Assembly: GCA_963680875.1 (NCBI GenBank)
Contig: OY804577.1
Span: forward strand, 106,961,906-107,025,905
DNA length: 64,000 nt
Reading direction: 5' to 3'
DNA from: Bathymodiolus brooksi
Lineage: Eukaryota > Mollusca > Bivalvia > Mytilida > Modiolidae
The notes under the pieces are model-generated. The model had not been told where the DNA came from. It searched no databases and worked only from the letters and a program-made list of their open reading frames with translations. Made by a program: the position numbers and the translations under genes. Below are positions 1 to 9,619 of the stretch, piece after piece. How positions within the stretch are numbered: the stretch's first letter is position 1; every line of letters begins with the position of its first letter.

Positions 1-1502
1 GTTAGCAAATTAAACATCAAGAAAGCTACTGGTGTAGATCAGATCTCATCTAAACTTTTACGTGCTGGTGCACCTGTACTTAACAAGCATATAACAACAC
101 TTGTTAATAACACTATCAAAACCAGTGTTTTTCCAACCAGGTTAAAAGAAGCTCAGGTTGTTCCACTACATAAACAAAATGACCCTTTAGACAAAAAGAA
201 CTACCGGCCAGTTAGCATCTTACCCACAATTTCTAAAGTTTATGAAATGGTTTTATCTGACCAACTAACTGATTTATTTGAAAATATTTTTCATACTTTT
301 TTATGCGCTTTTAGAAAGGGTCATGGTTGTCAGACAACTTTGCTGAGACTCCTTGAAGATTGGAAAACAGCTCTAGATAAAAATCAGTATGTGGCAGCAA
401 TTCTTATGGATCTTTCGAAGGCTTTTGACTGTCTGCCACATGACATTCTCCTTTGTAAGCTGTCTGCATACGGCCTATCTCCAAAATCTGTGGAATTACT
501 TAGAAATTATTTAACTGGTCGTAAACAACAAATCAAACTTCAGGGAGATCTCAGCAGTTGGGCTGATATACAAAAAGGGTACCTCAAGGCTCTATACTTG
601 GCCCCTTGTTATTTAAATTTTTATTAACGACATCTTTTATTGAATATGGTACATTGTATAATTATGCTGATGATAACACCTTGTCTTATGTAAATGATAA
701 TTATGAGAAATTAATTGATATACTTGAAAAAGAAAGCTCAGTATTGATAGACTGATTCAAATTCAATTGTATGCAGGCTAATCCAGATAAGTTTCAAGCC
801 ATTGCAGTTGGCAATAAGACACATGCCAAGACACCAGTATTTAAAATAGATTCAGCTGAAATTACTTGTGATGAAGTGGTAAAATTACTAGGAATAGATA
901 TTGATTACCAACTTAATTTCAATTATCATATTAAAAATATATGTCGTAAAGCTTCTCAACAGTTGAATGTTTTAAAGCGCATTGGTTGTTTTCTTTCAAA
1001 ATTAAATAAATTAACAATTTTTCATACTTTCATTTTGTCTAATTTTAATTTTTGTCCTTTGGCGTGGCATTTTTGCAATAAAAGTAATACCTCTAAATTA
1101 GAAAAAATCCAGGCGAGGGCTTTACGATTTATATACGAGGACTATGAGAGCACATATGATGAGTTATTAGAAAAAGCTAAAGTTCCATCTCTGAAAGTTA
1201 GAAGAATGCGTACCATGGCTATTGAATGTTTTAAGATTTTAAACAAACTTTCACCATCTTGTTTACATGATTTAGTTGTTTTTAAAGATTGTAAATATAA
1301 TTTTAGATATTCCAATATTGTAGATATACCTAGGGTACGAACATCTACCTACGGTAAGAATATTTTTAAATATGCAGCAGCTGTTTTATGGAATGACCTA
1401 CCTGATGATTTTAGAAAAATTTCCAATTTTAATCAGTTTAAGAATATTTTAAAATCTTGGAATGGAAATGTATGTAAATGTTCAGTTTGTGCTGACTTTT
1501 AA
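1..1502 (+). pseudogene. LINE A ORF2 reverse transcriptase, 5'-cut, frameshifted
   Basis: This would reverse transcribe the element's own RNA at a nicked target. Frame 1 is open from base 1 to 627. It shows the finger motif KATGVD near the start, NYRPVSILPTISK (about 200-238) and motif A, AAILMDLSKAFDCLPHD (about 394-445), with the first catalytic Asp. At about 570 a G seems missing in what should be GVPQGSILGPLLF, and a second 1-nt loss follows at about 620. After these the frame is 0 and motif C is YADD at 663-674. A TGA at 753-755 replaces an expected Trp. From 771 the frame is open to 1500, covering KLLGI, the thumb and a C-terminal region ending CKCSVCADF, a CxCxxC also seen in LINE B. 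Two frameshifts and a stop make it non-functional. Confidence 0.9.
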
Positions 1503-1771
1503 ATTTGTTTAAATTTCTACCATCTAGGTCATATCCAGTTTTTATTTATTGTGCTTATAAAATTTTTATGCTTTGCTCATAATATCAGCTTTTAGTTGTT
1601 CATAGTTTGCTACATTAGCTCTTGGTATGCTTAGCTTATAACATCAGCTTTTAATCTGCTTTTTTGCTTATCTTATAATTGTTAGTATTTTACATATAGT
1701 GCTTACTTAGTCTTGTATTTTAGCTGTATGTTGCATGCTTGTTATTTGTTATTTATTATGTGTCTGTGTAT

Positions 1772-1866
1772 GTCGGTTAAAAGCTCAACAGAGCTTATGT
1801 TGTATGTTGTTTTAACCATGCCGACTCTAAATAAAGCTTATTTATTTATTTATTTATTTATTTATT
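1772..1866 (+). other. LINE A 3' terminal stem-loop, poly(A) signal and (TTTA)n tail
   Basis: An outer stem pairs GTCGG-TTAAAA (from 1772) with TTTTAACC-ATGCCGAC (to 1825). Inside it AAGCTC-AACA-GAGCTT (1781-1796) forms a perfect 6-bp hairpin. AATAAA follows at 1829-1834, then the TTTA repeat. The same inner hairpin occurs in LINE B, so it is probably the structure the RT recognises to start copying; that role is inferred from LINEs with structured 3' ends. Confidence 0.7.
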
Positions 1867-2302
1867 ATTAATTTTGCAATCACCGCGATATCATAGGAAA
1901 CCATTTCTGGGAGGTACATCGGCGTTATCATAGGGAAAAGTGGTGACGTATTTTTAAACAAATTCAAAGAATAAAATGAATTGTGGGGGAAAATAGGTTT
2001 CTATACCAGGGAATAAAATGTAACATTTTTGGATTAATTCCGAAAACTAGTTACGTTACACAGACGTTAAACATTAAGTACCGCGGTACCATAGAACCCT
2101 GGGATAATCGTAATGTAATTGATTACATTCATTTTGACCCTGTAATCATGGTTACTTTCTGATTACATTTAGATTACTTTTCATCACTTTGACTTATTTT
2201 GTCTTAACTGAAACATATATGTCTTTAGATATTTAATGTATGATTTATGTAAATGAATTTTCTTCATGAAATTTATTAAGCAAATAATGTAGATATTATT
2301 AT
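1867..2302. other. Non-coding stretch between LINE A and LINE B
   Basis: No coding frame is seen. The stretch holds a short GC-richer part (about 1875-2105) and, at 2106-2177, several TGTAATNNATTACA-like palindromic words that also form a dense cluster at 10630-10770. The 5' end of LINE B probably lies here or just downstream, but I cannot place it. Confidence 0.5.
2106..2177. repeat. GTAAT/ATTAC palindromic cluster, left
   Basis: It contains AATGTAATTGATTACATT, then TGTAATCATGGTTAC and CTGATTACATTTAGATTAC, separated by GACCC. The right-hand cluster at 10630-10770 has the same words and also ends next to GACCCC. The two could be the ends of an older inverted-repeat element into which LINE B inserted. 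Confidence 0.4.
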
Positions 2303-2365
2303 ATGCTTAAAGCCTTAATTGCAATCAAAACTATCACAGCTACAAAAAATATTAAGTATAAAAAA

Positions 2366-2753
2366 ATGGCTACAGGTCAAGGCGGGATCTTATCTGCCCT
2401 CTTACTTTTTGCAATACTCTTCCGTTTAGGACTATTACAAGAGCCAATTTATGATGCAGAGTATCGCCTAGTAAATGATCTAAGTTTTTATGCATGTAAT
2501 GCCAGCCACATATCAAAATTCGACTACGTACTAAGTAGACTGACCGTGAGTACAAGTGACGTCATTTCAAATAGTAAATTGAAAACAAAGACTTACATGA
2601 AAGCTATAAAAGATCCAAAAATGTACTGTTTCATTTTACTAGTTTAAATAAGCGGTGATGTTGCCGAAAACCCTGGACCAGTTAAAAATCCGTGTGGGAA
2701 GTGTGAGAGGCCTGTCCGAAGTAACCAACGGGGTATCCAATGTGAAGACTGTA
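2366..2753 (+). pseudogene. LINE B ORF2 N-terminus: hydrophobic leader, 2A-like motif, first half of PHD finger
   Basis: From ATG 2366 the frame reads MATGQGG and then a hydrophobic stretch (ILSALLLFAILF, residues about 8-19) that could be a signal or membrane segment. It runs to a TAA at 2645-2647 preceded by FILLV. In the same frame, right after one more codon, comes SGDVAENPGP (2651-2680), then CGKCERPV and CEDC, the first two cysteine pairs of a PHD finger. The finger is cut at 2753 by the TIR transposon and continues at 5946 with MFWHHIKC. A hydrophobic run directly before a 2A motif is the usual arrangement in 2A-bearing LINEs, so the TAA is probably a mutated Leu codon. ATG 2366 is preferred over ATG 2303 because it starts the hydrophobic leader. 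Confidence 0.7.
2651..2680 (+). other. 2A-like ribosome-skipping motif, SGDVAENPGP
   Basis: The translated motif matches the 2A pattern D-(V/I)-E-x-N-P-G-P except that Ala replaces the usual Glu at its third position. Functional 2A peptides make the ribosome skip the Gly-Pro bond, which would release the hydrophobic leader from the PHD-EEP-RT polyprotein. An in-frame TAA two codons upstream and the Glu-to-Ala change suggest this copy no longer works. Confidence 0.75.
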
Positions 2754-2997
2754 CAGTACAGCTGACAGCATACACTGACAAATGCTGAGCATTTAAAAGG
2801 CTCAGCATTCAATGCTGAGGTTTTATTGGGGGTCGTAAATCATAGGCTGATGATCAGTTTTATTACCCTCACCTGTACAGATGGTCAGCAATTGAATATA
2901 CAATATGATCATAATGATATCCAGATAGATGTACCTGATTCAATAGGTGTTAGTAAAATTTACCTGAGCATGTATGTGTGATTTGTTACGCTTTCCA

Positions 2998-3127
2998 GTC
3001 AAATCGGCCCCAAGTCAAATCGGCTCCAGTCAAATCGGCCCAAGTCAAATCGGCCCCAATTCAAATCGGCCTCAAGTCAAATCGGCCCCAAGTCAAATCG
3101 GCCTAAAAATGAAAGTCATATCGGCCC
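2998..3127. repeat. Left terminal array of AAATCGGCCCCAAGTC units
   Basis: Seven near-identical 15-16 bp units lie in tandem, followed by a diverged GTCATATCGGCCCAA. Repeated terminal words of this kind are usually transposase-binding sites; that role is inferred. Confidence 0.8.
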
Positions 3128-3381
3128 AAAAAAATACAAATAAAAAAAGAATAAATAAATAAAAATTATATATTAATATAAATTAATATTTTTAGTTAAA
3201 AGATGTAAAATTTAAATCTTATAGGTGAGCGGATTCTTTTGTAAGGATCAAAGAAATTAATTAATGATTAATTTATGGCATAATTAAGTGATTAGCAATT
3301 TACATAAAACGTGATTGGCGGCAATTATATAATGATCTTTATGTTGATTAGGAACATTCTTTGATGATTTTTTCTATTGTC

Positions 3382-3387
3382 TATAAA
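3382..3387 (+). promoter_or_regulatory. TATA box of the MULE-like element
   Basis: TATAAA lies 128 bp before the PHD-exon ATG at 3515, inside the MULE-like element. It is the only good TATA box in the interval, so it is the likely core promoter for that exon. Confidence 0.4.
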
Positions 3388-3514
3388 TTGGCCTTTTAAT
3401 AAAAAGAGGGCATCTAAATAACCAAGCCAAGAAAAACAACTCGAATTGAGAAATTCTTTAGTTTATAAAAGAGAGTCAACTTCAATCGCGATCATTCTTT
3501 TTGAATACTTCATT

Positions 3515-3724
3515 ATGTCTTTTACTTGCGTAATATGTCATAATGATGTTAGACCAAGACAGCATGCCTTAGAATGTGACTCCTGTCAAAGCTGGCAACA
3601 TCGGACTTGTGGATCTGGTGTCACAGTACTAGAATACAGGAACTGGACAGATGACCAGGAATACATATGTTCCGTATGTAGAGATGCTGAACCAGAACCA
3701 ACAGAAGGATCAGTTGATATTGAG
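3515..3724 (+). CDS. PHD-type zinc-finger first exon of a MULE-like transposase gene (remnant)
   Basis: The open frame from ATG 3515 starts MSFTCVICHNDVRPRQHALE and continues with CDSCQSWQHRTC and, after a GVTVLEYRNW segment, YICSVCRD. Cysteine and histidine spacing (CxxC, CxxC, HxxC, CxxC) fits a PHD/RING-like finger. The 70-codon frame ends at GAG|GTACGT (3724/3725), a strong 5' splice donor, and then runs into intron-like sequence with a stop at 3787. In animal MULE proteins this finger precedes FLYWCH and transposase domains; none follow before the right terminus at 4102. The MULE assignment is from recall of such proteins and from the termini. It may be captured cargo or a transposase stub. 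Confidence 0.5.
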
Positions 3725-4016
3725 GTACGTCACATTTATGAATGTATATACGAAAATATTTCATATCGTTTTAATCTTATTTTTTAATGGTTTACCGTAT
3801 ACGCCACTCTCAACAATATTTCGGTTATAATAGAAAACCAACAACCAAGTAATTGACCAAATTTATCAGAGAGGAATATTTAAATAAGCTGTACATAAGA
3901 AAACCAACAACCAAGTAATTGACAAACATTACTAGACAGTTTTAATTCTTCAATTATTAAAACGTATTGGATATATTTAATTTGCTGAATAGTGTTCAAC
4001 TATTTATGACAAAAAT

Positions 4017-4094
4017 GGGGGCCGATTTGACTTGGGGCCGATTTGACTGGGGCCGATTTGGTTTGGGGCCGATTTGGTTTGGGGCCGATTTGAC
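4017..4094. repeat. Right terminal array of the MULE-like element (inverted)
   Basis: Five tandem GGGGCCGATTTGAC or GGGGCCGATTTGGTTT units are the reverse complement of the left-end array. Two units carry GGTTT in place of GACTT. Confidence 0.8.
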
Positions 4095-4111
4095 CTGTTA
4101 CCATTTGTTAC

Positions 4112-5870
4112 ACTTGTGACTTTTTATTTAGTGGAAATATTTACATAATAAATTTTCTATTTTACAATGTAGTAATGTTTTGATAATTCTAAAATTGAAT
4201 TAAAATTTCTTTGTTTTTCAATTGATTTGTTTTGTTAAAATTTCAATTATTATCTGTATTTTAAAATTTAAAAGTAAATTATTTGAAAATATATGTATAC
4301 AATAGATGTGTATCTATTCTTTTCTTAACCATTTGTTTGTTGTCTTTTTTTTTTGCTGTAAAGCTTCATATTTTCTTCAATTTGTTTGTCTTATCAATGT
4401 TTTAAATCTTGAAAGTAAACTCTAACTAAAATGTGGATATTAAACTTGGTGCACAATCAGAGAATAATATGTTTTAATTACATTTATTAAACATGGCATA
4501 GAGATTTTTCTCCACATCATGATTAATATATGTAAAATTTACATATTATTTTCTTATGATGCACCATTAGATTTGTTTACCATAAGAGTCACAAAGAAGA
4601 ATATATATAAGTTGTCATATTTTAATAATCATATCACATTTTAAGATCAATATATTAAATTTAAACTACTGATAATCAAATTATTTTTAAACAAGTTTAA
4701 TTCAAAATTCATGAATATTTATGAAAAAGAAATTTATAGTAATTTAGTTTTAACCATTGAACATTTCACATTTTATAAAAAAAAAATATATGTATTTAAT
4801 TTAGGAATTTAGTTGAATGTGTGTGTGTGTGTTCTTCTTTTTCATTAGCCTAGACAGTATGTCTCTTTAAGGTCAATTTATGACATGAGAGTGAATAAGT
4901 GGCAAATTACAAGTGTCCATAAATCCTTCATTGATTGAGATTTTCTATGTTTACCATATCTGTGTGTTAATATACAAAAAATAATTAATTTGTCATTTTT
5001 TATATTGAAAAGAATGTATTTATAATCAACTGGCATATTTATTTTAATGTTTAGAATGTATGTTTAACAAAATAAGAATAAAAATGTGAAGAAAAAAAAT
5101 GTTCAAGAAATGTCCTGAATAACAACAAAAAAAAACCTGACATGTCACAAAATAAACTATGAAAAGAAAAAAAATTAATATTACCTTGGATAAAATGGAT
5201 TAAAAAAAATCAAAACATAGTAACAAGTATATTTTTGAAATTGGATTACATTTATTTGATTAAATTGATAAAGCAAATTAAATATATTATTCCTCTGCAA
5301 AAACAGATAAAATTAACTACAAAATAAAAAAAAATTAAATTTTAAATACATGTATCATAAAAGAACAACTATAACATTTTTGTCAAAGTTGAAAAACAAA
5401 AACAAAAACTCTTAAATACATGACTAACATGTACAAATGTACACACATGCACATTACATAGAAAGAAAATTCTTAAAATGTTAAATCTAATCTTAATTAA
5501 TTAATCTATTGATTAAAATAGCATCACAATTAATCTTGTTCTTCTTTGCCATATTTTCAGTTAAAAATTATTATATATCCAACACAAAATTATGATTTCA
5601 TTTCAATTATTTCTTAAATTGTTAGCTGATGCTAATATCACAAATATTAAATTTTGAAAATATTATTTTATTGACAAATTTTCAAGGTACTGTTAAATGT
5701 CCTTTTTCTACACATCAAAATCACTGAAATCCAAATATGCCCATTTCTTGTTATGTAACACAAACAGGTGTATATATTTACCTGTAGATCACCTGTGAAA
5801 TCAACAAGACACTACTGACCAGGTATTTTATGGCCCTGTTTATTACCTTGGGGTTAATTAGCAGACCATC
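4112..5870. other. AT-rich interior of the Tc1-like element, no gene seen
   Basis: About 1.76 kb is rich in A and T runs, with a short GT microsatellite at about 4818-4832. I find no coding frame of note on either strand and no further inverted ends. Confidence 0.6.
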
Positions 5871-5945
5871 AGCGAAAATGCTGAGCCTGGCTCAGCATCC
5901 AGATTATGCTCAGCATTTATCAGTGTATGCTGTCAGCTGTACTGT

Positions 5946-6917
5946 ATGTTTTGGCATCATATAAAGTGCATCGAGATGACTGTAAGCGAGTACAACAGCC
6001 TTTCAATATCAACCGATAGTTGGTTTTGTGAAAACTGTATTCTTCCAAATTTTACAGATTCATATTTTGAAACGAACAACAAAACGACAAATGATTGTGA
6101 ATCAAACACACCCGAATTTGATTATGTCCCTTTGATACCCAATACTTCCGCTGTAAATATTGAATTTGAAACAGATGTAAACAATGATATTTTTACGGAA
6201 CTGAAAGAGGTAAGAAAACGTCATCCAAACCAGTTTTCATGTGCTTACCTAAACATTAACAGTTTTGGCTATAAATTTTGTTCTGTTAAAGAATTGTTAA
6301 CAACAAACACGGTAGACATGTTAATTATCGCGGAAACAAAATTGGACAATACCTTTATAAATAGTCAGTTTGCAGTTGACAATTACCATCTCTGGTGAGC
6401 AGACAGAAATTCACGTGGAGGTGGATTGCTGGTTTATATAAGGTCGGACTTGGCGTGTGATAGAAAGAACAACCTTGAATGCGGGACAATCGAATCTACA
6501 TTTACCGAAATAAACTTTAAAAATAGAAAATGGTTAATTTGCGGTCTATACAGACCTCCTTCATTATCAGATCATCTATTTATGGAAGATTTTAATAAAA
6601 CATTTGACAAAATTTCAGTAAAGTATGACAATGTCATTTTAATTGGTGATTTAAATTATAATGTTTTAGATGAAGATAAAGGTACACCTTTAACAACTAT
6701 GTGTGATATTTTTGACTACACAAACTTAGTAAAGACAGCTACATGTCATACAAAAAATGCAAACCCAACCCTGATAGATGTAATTCTTACAAATAAACCT
6801 AGTTATTGCCAAAACATAACAAACTTCAATTGTGGTCTCAGTGATGTTCATAATTTAATTTCATTTCAACTGAATGGTTATGTACCAAAATTAAAAAAAA
6901 GATTTTATTCTGTATAG
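5946..6917 (+). pseudogene. LINE B ORF2: second half of PHD finger and EEP/APE endonuclease
   Basis: This continues the ORF2 broken at 2753. MFWHHIKC and SWFCENC complete the PHD finger. The endonuclease that nicks target DNA follows, with LNINS (catalytic Asn at 6258), IIAETKLD (catalytic Glu), DRNSRGGGLLVYIRS, GLYRPP, GDLN (6645-6656) and SDVH (6840-6851) in the family order. All key catalytic residues are present. One in-frame TGA at 6396-6398, just before ADRNSRGGG, is probably a CGA-to-TGA change because related elements have Arg near there. The frame is lost at about 6912 by a 1-nt shift; the protein resumes as RSFKDFNHEIF in another frame. Confidence 0.85.
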
Positions 6918-6918
6918 A

Positions 6919-9045
6919 AGCTTTAAAGATTTTAATCATGAAATTTTTTTAAATGATCTACAGTCTGTGAATTTTGAAAACCAAATTGCAGATGATGATG
7001 TAAATAGGGCATACTCAAAGTTTGAAACATCTTTCATAGAAATAATTGATAAACATATACCAATAAAAAAGAGGAAGCCAGTAGCATATCCTGTACCTTA
7101 TATGAATCAAAATCTAAGAAACGTGATCTATAAGAAAAAGATGTACCATAATAAATTTCTTAAACAAAAAACTGATAAAAATTGGGAAACACAGAAAACA
7201 AAGGAACCTTGTGACAAAATTGAAAAAAACTTCCATAAAAACATACTTTTTTGAAAGAACAGCAGGTGGTCCAAAATCATCCACTTTCTATCCAACCATT
7301 AAGCCCTTCTTATCAAATAAAGGTATGAAATCAAATAACAGCATAATTTTATGTGAAAATGATAAGATTGTAAATGATCCAAAGGAGGTGACTGAAATAT
7401 TTAACAACTTTTTTGTGAATGTAGCCAAAGATATAGGAGATAAGAACATCAAAATAGATAAAACCCATCCTAGTATAAATAAAATTGAAACAAACAGAAC
7501 AAATAAAGATAAGTTATTCTTTAAACCAATAAATGAAGATGTTGTCACTAAACAAATAAACAAATTAAACATTAAAAAAGCTACAGGGTATGATGGTATT
7601 TCTCCTAAAATCATTAAATTTGCACAACCAGTAATAACAAATCCCATTAAAGTTTTGATTAATAAATCAATTGACCAATCAGTCTTTCCTGAAAAATTAA
7701 AAGCTGCCCAGGTATCCCCCCTTTTTAAAAAGAATAATAGTCTTGATAAAAGTAATTACCGCCCTATCAGTGTCTTGCCAACGATTTCTAAATTTTATGA
7801 AAGAGCTATATTTGACCAGCTAATGGAATTTTTAAATAATCATTTCAATCCTCTGCTTTCAGCATTTAGATCAGGTTTTGGGTGTCAGACGGCCTTACTT
7901 AGATTAATAGAAGATTGGAAGAAAGCTTTGGATGATAATAAATTTATTGCAGCAATTTTAATGGATTTATCAAAAGCATTTGACTGTCTCCCACACAATT
8001 TATTAATGTTTAAATTGGAAGCTTATGGTCTCTCAGAAAATTCTTTAAAACTGTTAAAAAGTTATTTAGAAAACAGAAGACAATGCATTAAAATTGGTAA
8101 TAACTACAGTGAATGGGTTACATTAATCAAAGGGGTTCCACAGGGGTCAATCCTAGCCCAGTTCTATTTAATGTTTTTATAAATGACATTTTTCACTTTG
8201 TTCAAGATAGTACTATTTATAATTATGCAGATGACAATACCCTTTCTTATTCTGATACTAATATAAATACAGTAGTTAAAACTCTAGAAAATGATAGCAT
8301 AAACTTAATAGACTGGTTTTCCAAAAACTTAATGAAAGTTAATCCGGATAAATTTCAGGCTATTGCCATTGGTCCTAAAACAAATAAACACAATTTATCT
8401 TTTGATTTAAAAGGAAATAAAATTACATGTGAAGAAAATGTTAAACTTTTAGGCATAACCGTTGATTCCCATCTAAATTTTGATAAACATATATCAGAAA
8501 TTTGTAAAAAAGCATCCCAACAATTAAATATCCTTAAACGAATAGGTAAATATTTAAACAGATTAGGACGCCTTACCATTTACTACTCCTTTATTCTTTC
8601 AAACTTTAATTACTGTCCGGTAACATGGCACTTTTGCAGTGAAAAAAATACTAAAAAAATTGAAAAAATCCAGGAAAGAGCTCTCCGTTTCATTTATGAA
8701 GACTGAAAATACTTATGAAAATTTACTTAAAAAATCTAAATTGCCATTCGAAGATTAAGAACTATCGCAGTTGAAACATTCAAAATTATCCATAAACAAA
8801 GTCCAAGCTATCTTCATGATTTAATTTCAATTAAAGATCAAAAATATAATTTTAGGCATCAAGATAAAGCAGTTTTACCCAGAGTACGAACAACAAGGTA
8901 TGGTTTAAATTCTTTCCGGTATAATGCTGCACAAATCTGGAATGAGCTGCCGAATCACTTTAGACAAGAAACATCATTAGAACATTTTAAAAATATAATT
9001 CACACACGGAACGGCAGCTCATGCCAGTGTAGTGCATGCAGATGA
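6919..9045 (+). pseudogene. LINE B ORF2: linker, reverse transcriptase and C-terminal domain
   Basis: Reverse transcriptase of LINE B, in four frame segments. 6919-about 7190 is the linker (FENQIADDDVNRAYSKFE). After a shift at about 7190, about 7196-8150 holds TYFFERTAGGPK, KATGYDGIS, NYRPISVLPTISKFYE and motif A, MDLSKAFDCLPH. A G is missing at about 8155 in GSILG(P)VLF, which shifts the frame again; then come YADD (8224-8235) and KLLGIT. A last shift at about 8704, after FIYED, leads to RTIAVETFKI and PRVRTTRYG and ends at TGA 9043-9045 after CQCSACR. Catalytic Asp residues are kept, but the frameshifts make it inactive. Confidence 0.9.
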
Positions 9046-9264
9046 CCTTTAAATTTTTATTTCTAAATTTTCATGCTTTTAAATATTTTTATTATTTTAT
9101 TATTTTCTGTTGTTGCTTAAATGCATGAGCCTCTTATTTTTAGCTTGCTTTTGTTCAGTTGATATCTGCTTCTGTAACTTGTGTCTATATTGAATTGCAT
9201 AAATTGATGTATGTTTTTATTTAATATGTTTGTATGCATGATTGTATGTGTTGTTATATACCAT

Positions 9265-9352
9265 AGTCGATTTTAAAAGCTCATTAGAACTTGTGTTATA
9301 TGTATGATTTATATCGACTCTAAATAAAGCTTTGAATTGAATTGAATTGAAT
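9265..9352 (+). other. LINE B 3' hairpin, poly(A) signal and (AATTG)n tail
   Basis: AGTCGA (9265-9270) pairs with TCGACT (9314-9319). Within it AAGCTC-ATTA-GAACTT (9277-9292) is the same inner hairpin as in LINE A, with one mispair here that copy 2 does not have. GACTCTAAATAAAGCTT is shared with LINE A, then the tail is four AATTG-type units (9331-9352) rather than TTTA. Confidence 0.7.
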
Positions 9353-9619
9353 AAATTATGACTTGATTAAAACTTGATATCCAAACAAATAATATCTCAA
9401 TTTCAATTTCTTTAGGGTTTCAAAAATTCAGTGAAAACAGTTTGTCGGCTTGTGTAAAACACAACAAGCTCTAAAAATTTAAATTATCTGACTCAACTTT
9501 CAAGATTTCATATATGAAATTGCTTCTATGAAAGACTATCACCATGTCCTCATGATTCGCATAAGACAAAGACATGTTTTATATAAACCAAAACAGGTAT
9601 CTCATGAAGATTTCTTAGT

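Larger units (their letters stand above)
1..1866 (+). mobile_element. LINE A: CR1/jockey-type non-LTR retrotransposon, 3' part
   Basis: The window opens inside the reverse transcriptase of a non-LTR retrotransposon; its 5' part lies outside. The order is RT domain (1-about 1000), C-terminal domain to the stop at 1500-1502, about 270 bp of 3' UTR with a stem-loop, AATAAA at 1829-1834 and a (TTTA)n tail at 1838-1866. A short-repeat tail instead of poly(A) is typical of CR1-like LINEs. The 3' end is closely related in layout to LINE B but differs in sequence and tail, so these are two families. The clade (CR1 rather than jockey) is inferred from the motifs and tail and needs a phylogeny. Confidence 0.9.
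2990..4102. mobile_element. MULE-like element, 1,113 bp, with arrayed GTCAAATCGGCCCCAA termini and 9-bp target duplication
   Basis: Both ends are built from inverted runs of a 15-16 bp word, GTCAAATCGGCCCCAA: about seven copies on the left (2998-3127) and five on the right (4017-4094, opposite strand). ATTTGTTAC stands directly outside both ends (2981-2989 and 4103-4111), a perfect 9-bp duplication of the size typical for Mutator-like elements. Inside is a TATA box (3382) and one PHD-finger exon with a GTACGT donor (3515-3724). Animal MULE transposases often begin with this type of zinc finger. FLYWCH and MULE catalytic domains are not found, so this is an internally deleted copy. Confidence 0.7.
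2754..5944. mobile_element. Tc1/mariner-like TIR element, 3,191 bp, non-autonomous, TA target duplication
   Basis: The left end starts CAGTACAGCTGACAGCATAC (2754) and the right end at 5944 is its reverse complement. The inverted repeats are 39 bp with one mismatch. TA stands on both sides (2752-2753 and 5945-5946). Removing the element plus one TA joins GAAGACTG-TA-TGTTTTGG in frame as EDCMFW and rebuilds the PHD finger, which fixes both boundaries. The ends carry palindromic GCTGAGC words (2782-2820 and 5875-5920) that can fold. No DDE/D transposase frame is present. The cargo is a MULE-like element and AT-rich filler, so movement would have needed a transposase in trans. Confidence 0.85.
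2303..9352 (+). mobile_element. LINE B: CR1-like retrotransposon with 2A-like motif, PHD finger, endonuclease and RT
   Basis: This is a nearly complete ORF2 of a CR1-like non-LTR element. The order is hydrophobic N-terminus, 2A-like motif, PHD-type zinc finger, exonuclease-endonuclease-phosphatase (EEP/APE) domain, RT, C-terminal CxCxxC, 3' UTR hairpin, AATAAA and an (AATTG)n tail. PHD domains are known in CR1-like ORFs, and 2A-like peptides in invertebrate APE-type LINEs. The element is interrupted by a 3,191-bp TIR transposon (2754-5944). It carries at least two in-frame stops and four frameshifts, so it is dead. The 5' boundary is uncertain, and no separate ORF1 is visible upstream. Confidence 0.85.

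Noticed and set aside
2998..3127. CRISPR-like array of 15-16 bp words
   Set aside because: There are no spacers, the units abut, an inverted partner array exists and the setting is an animal transposon.
2974..3162. 62-codon open frame reading SQIG repeats
   Set aside because: It is the MULE terminal array translated.
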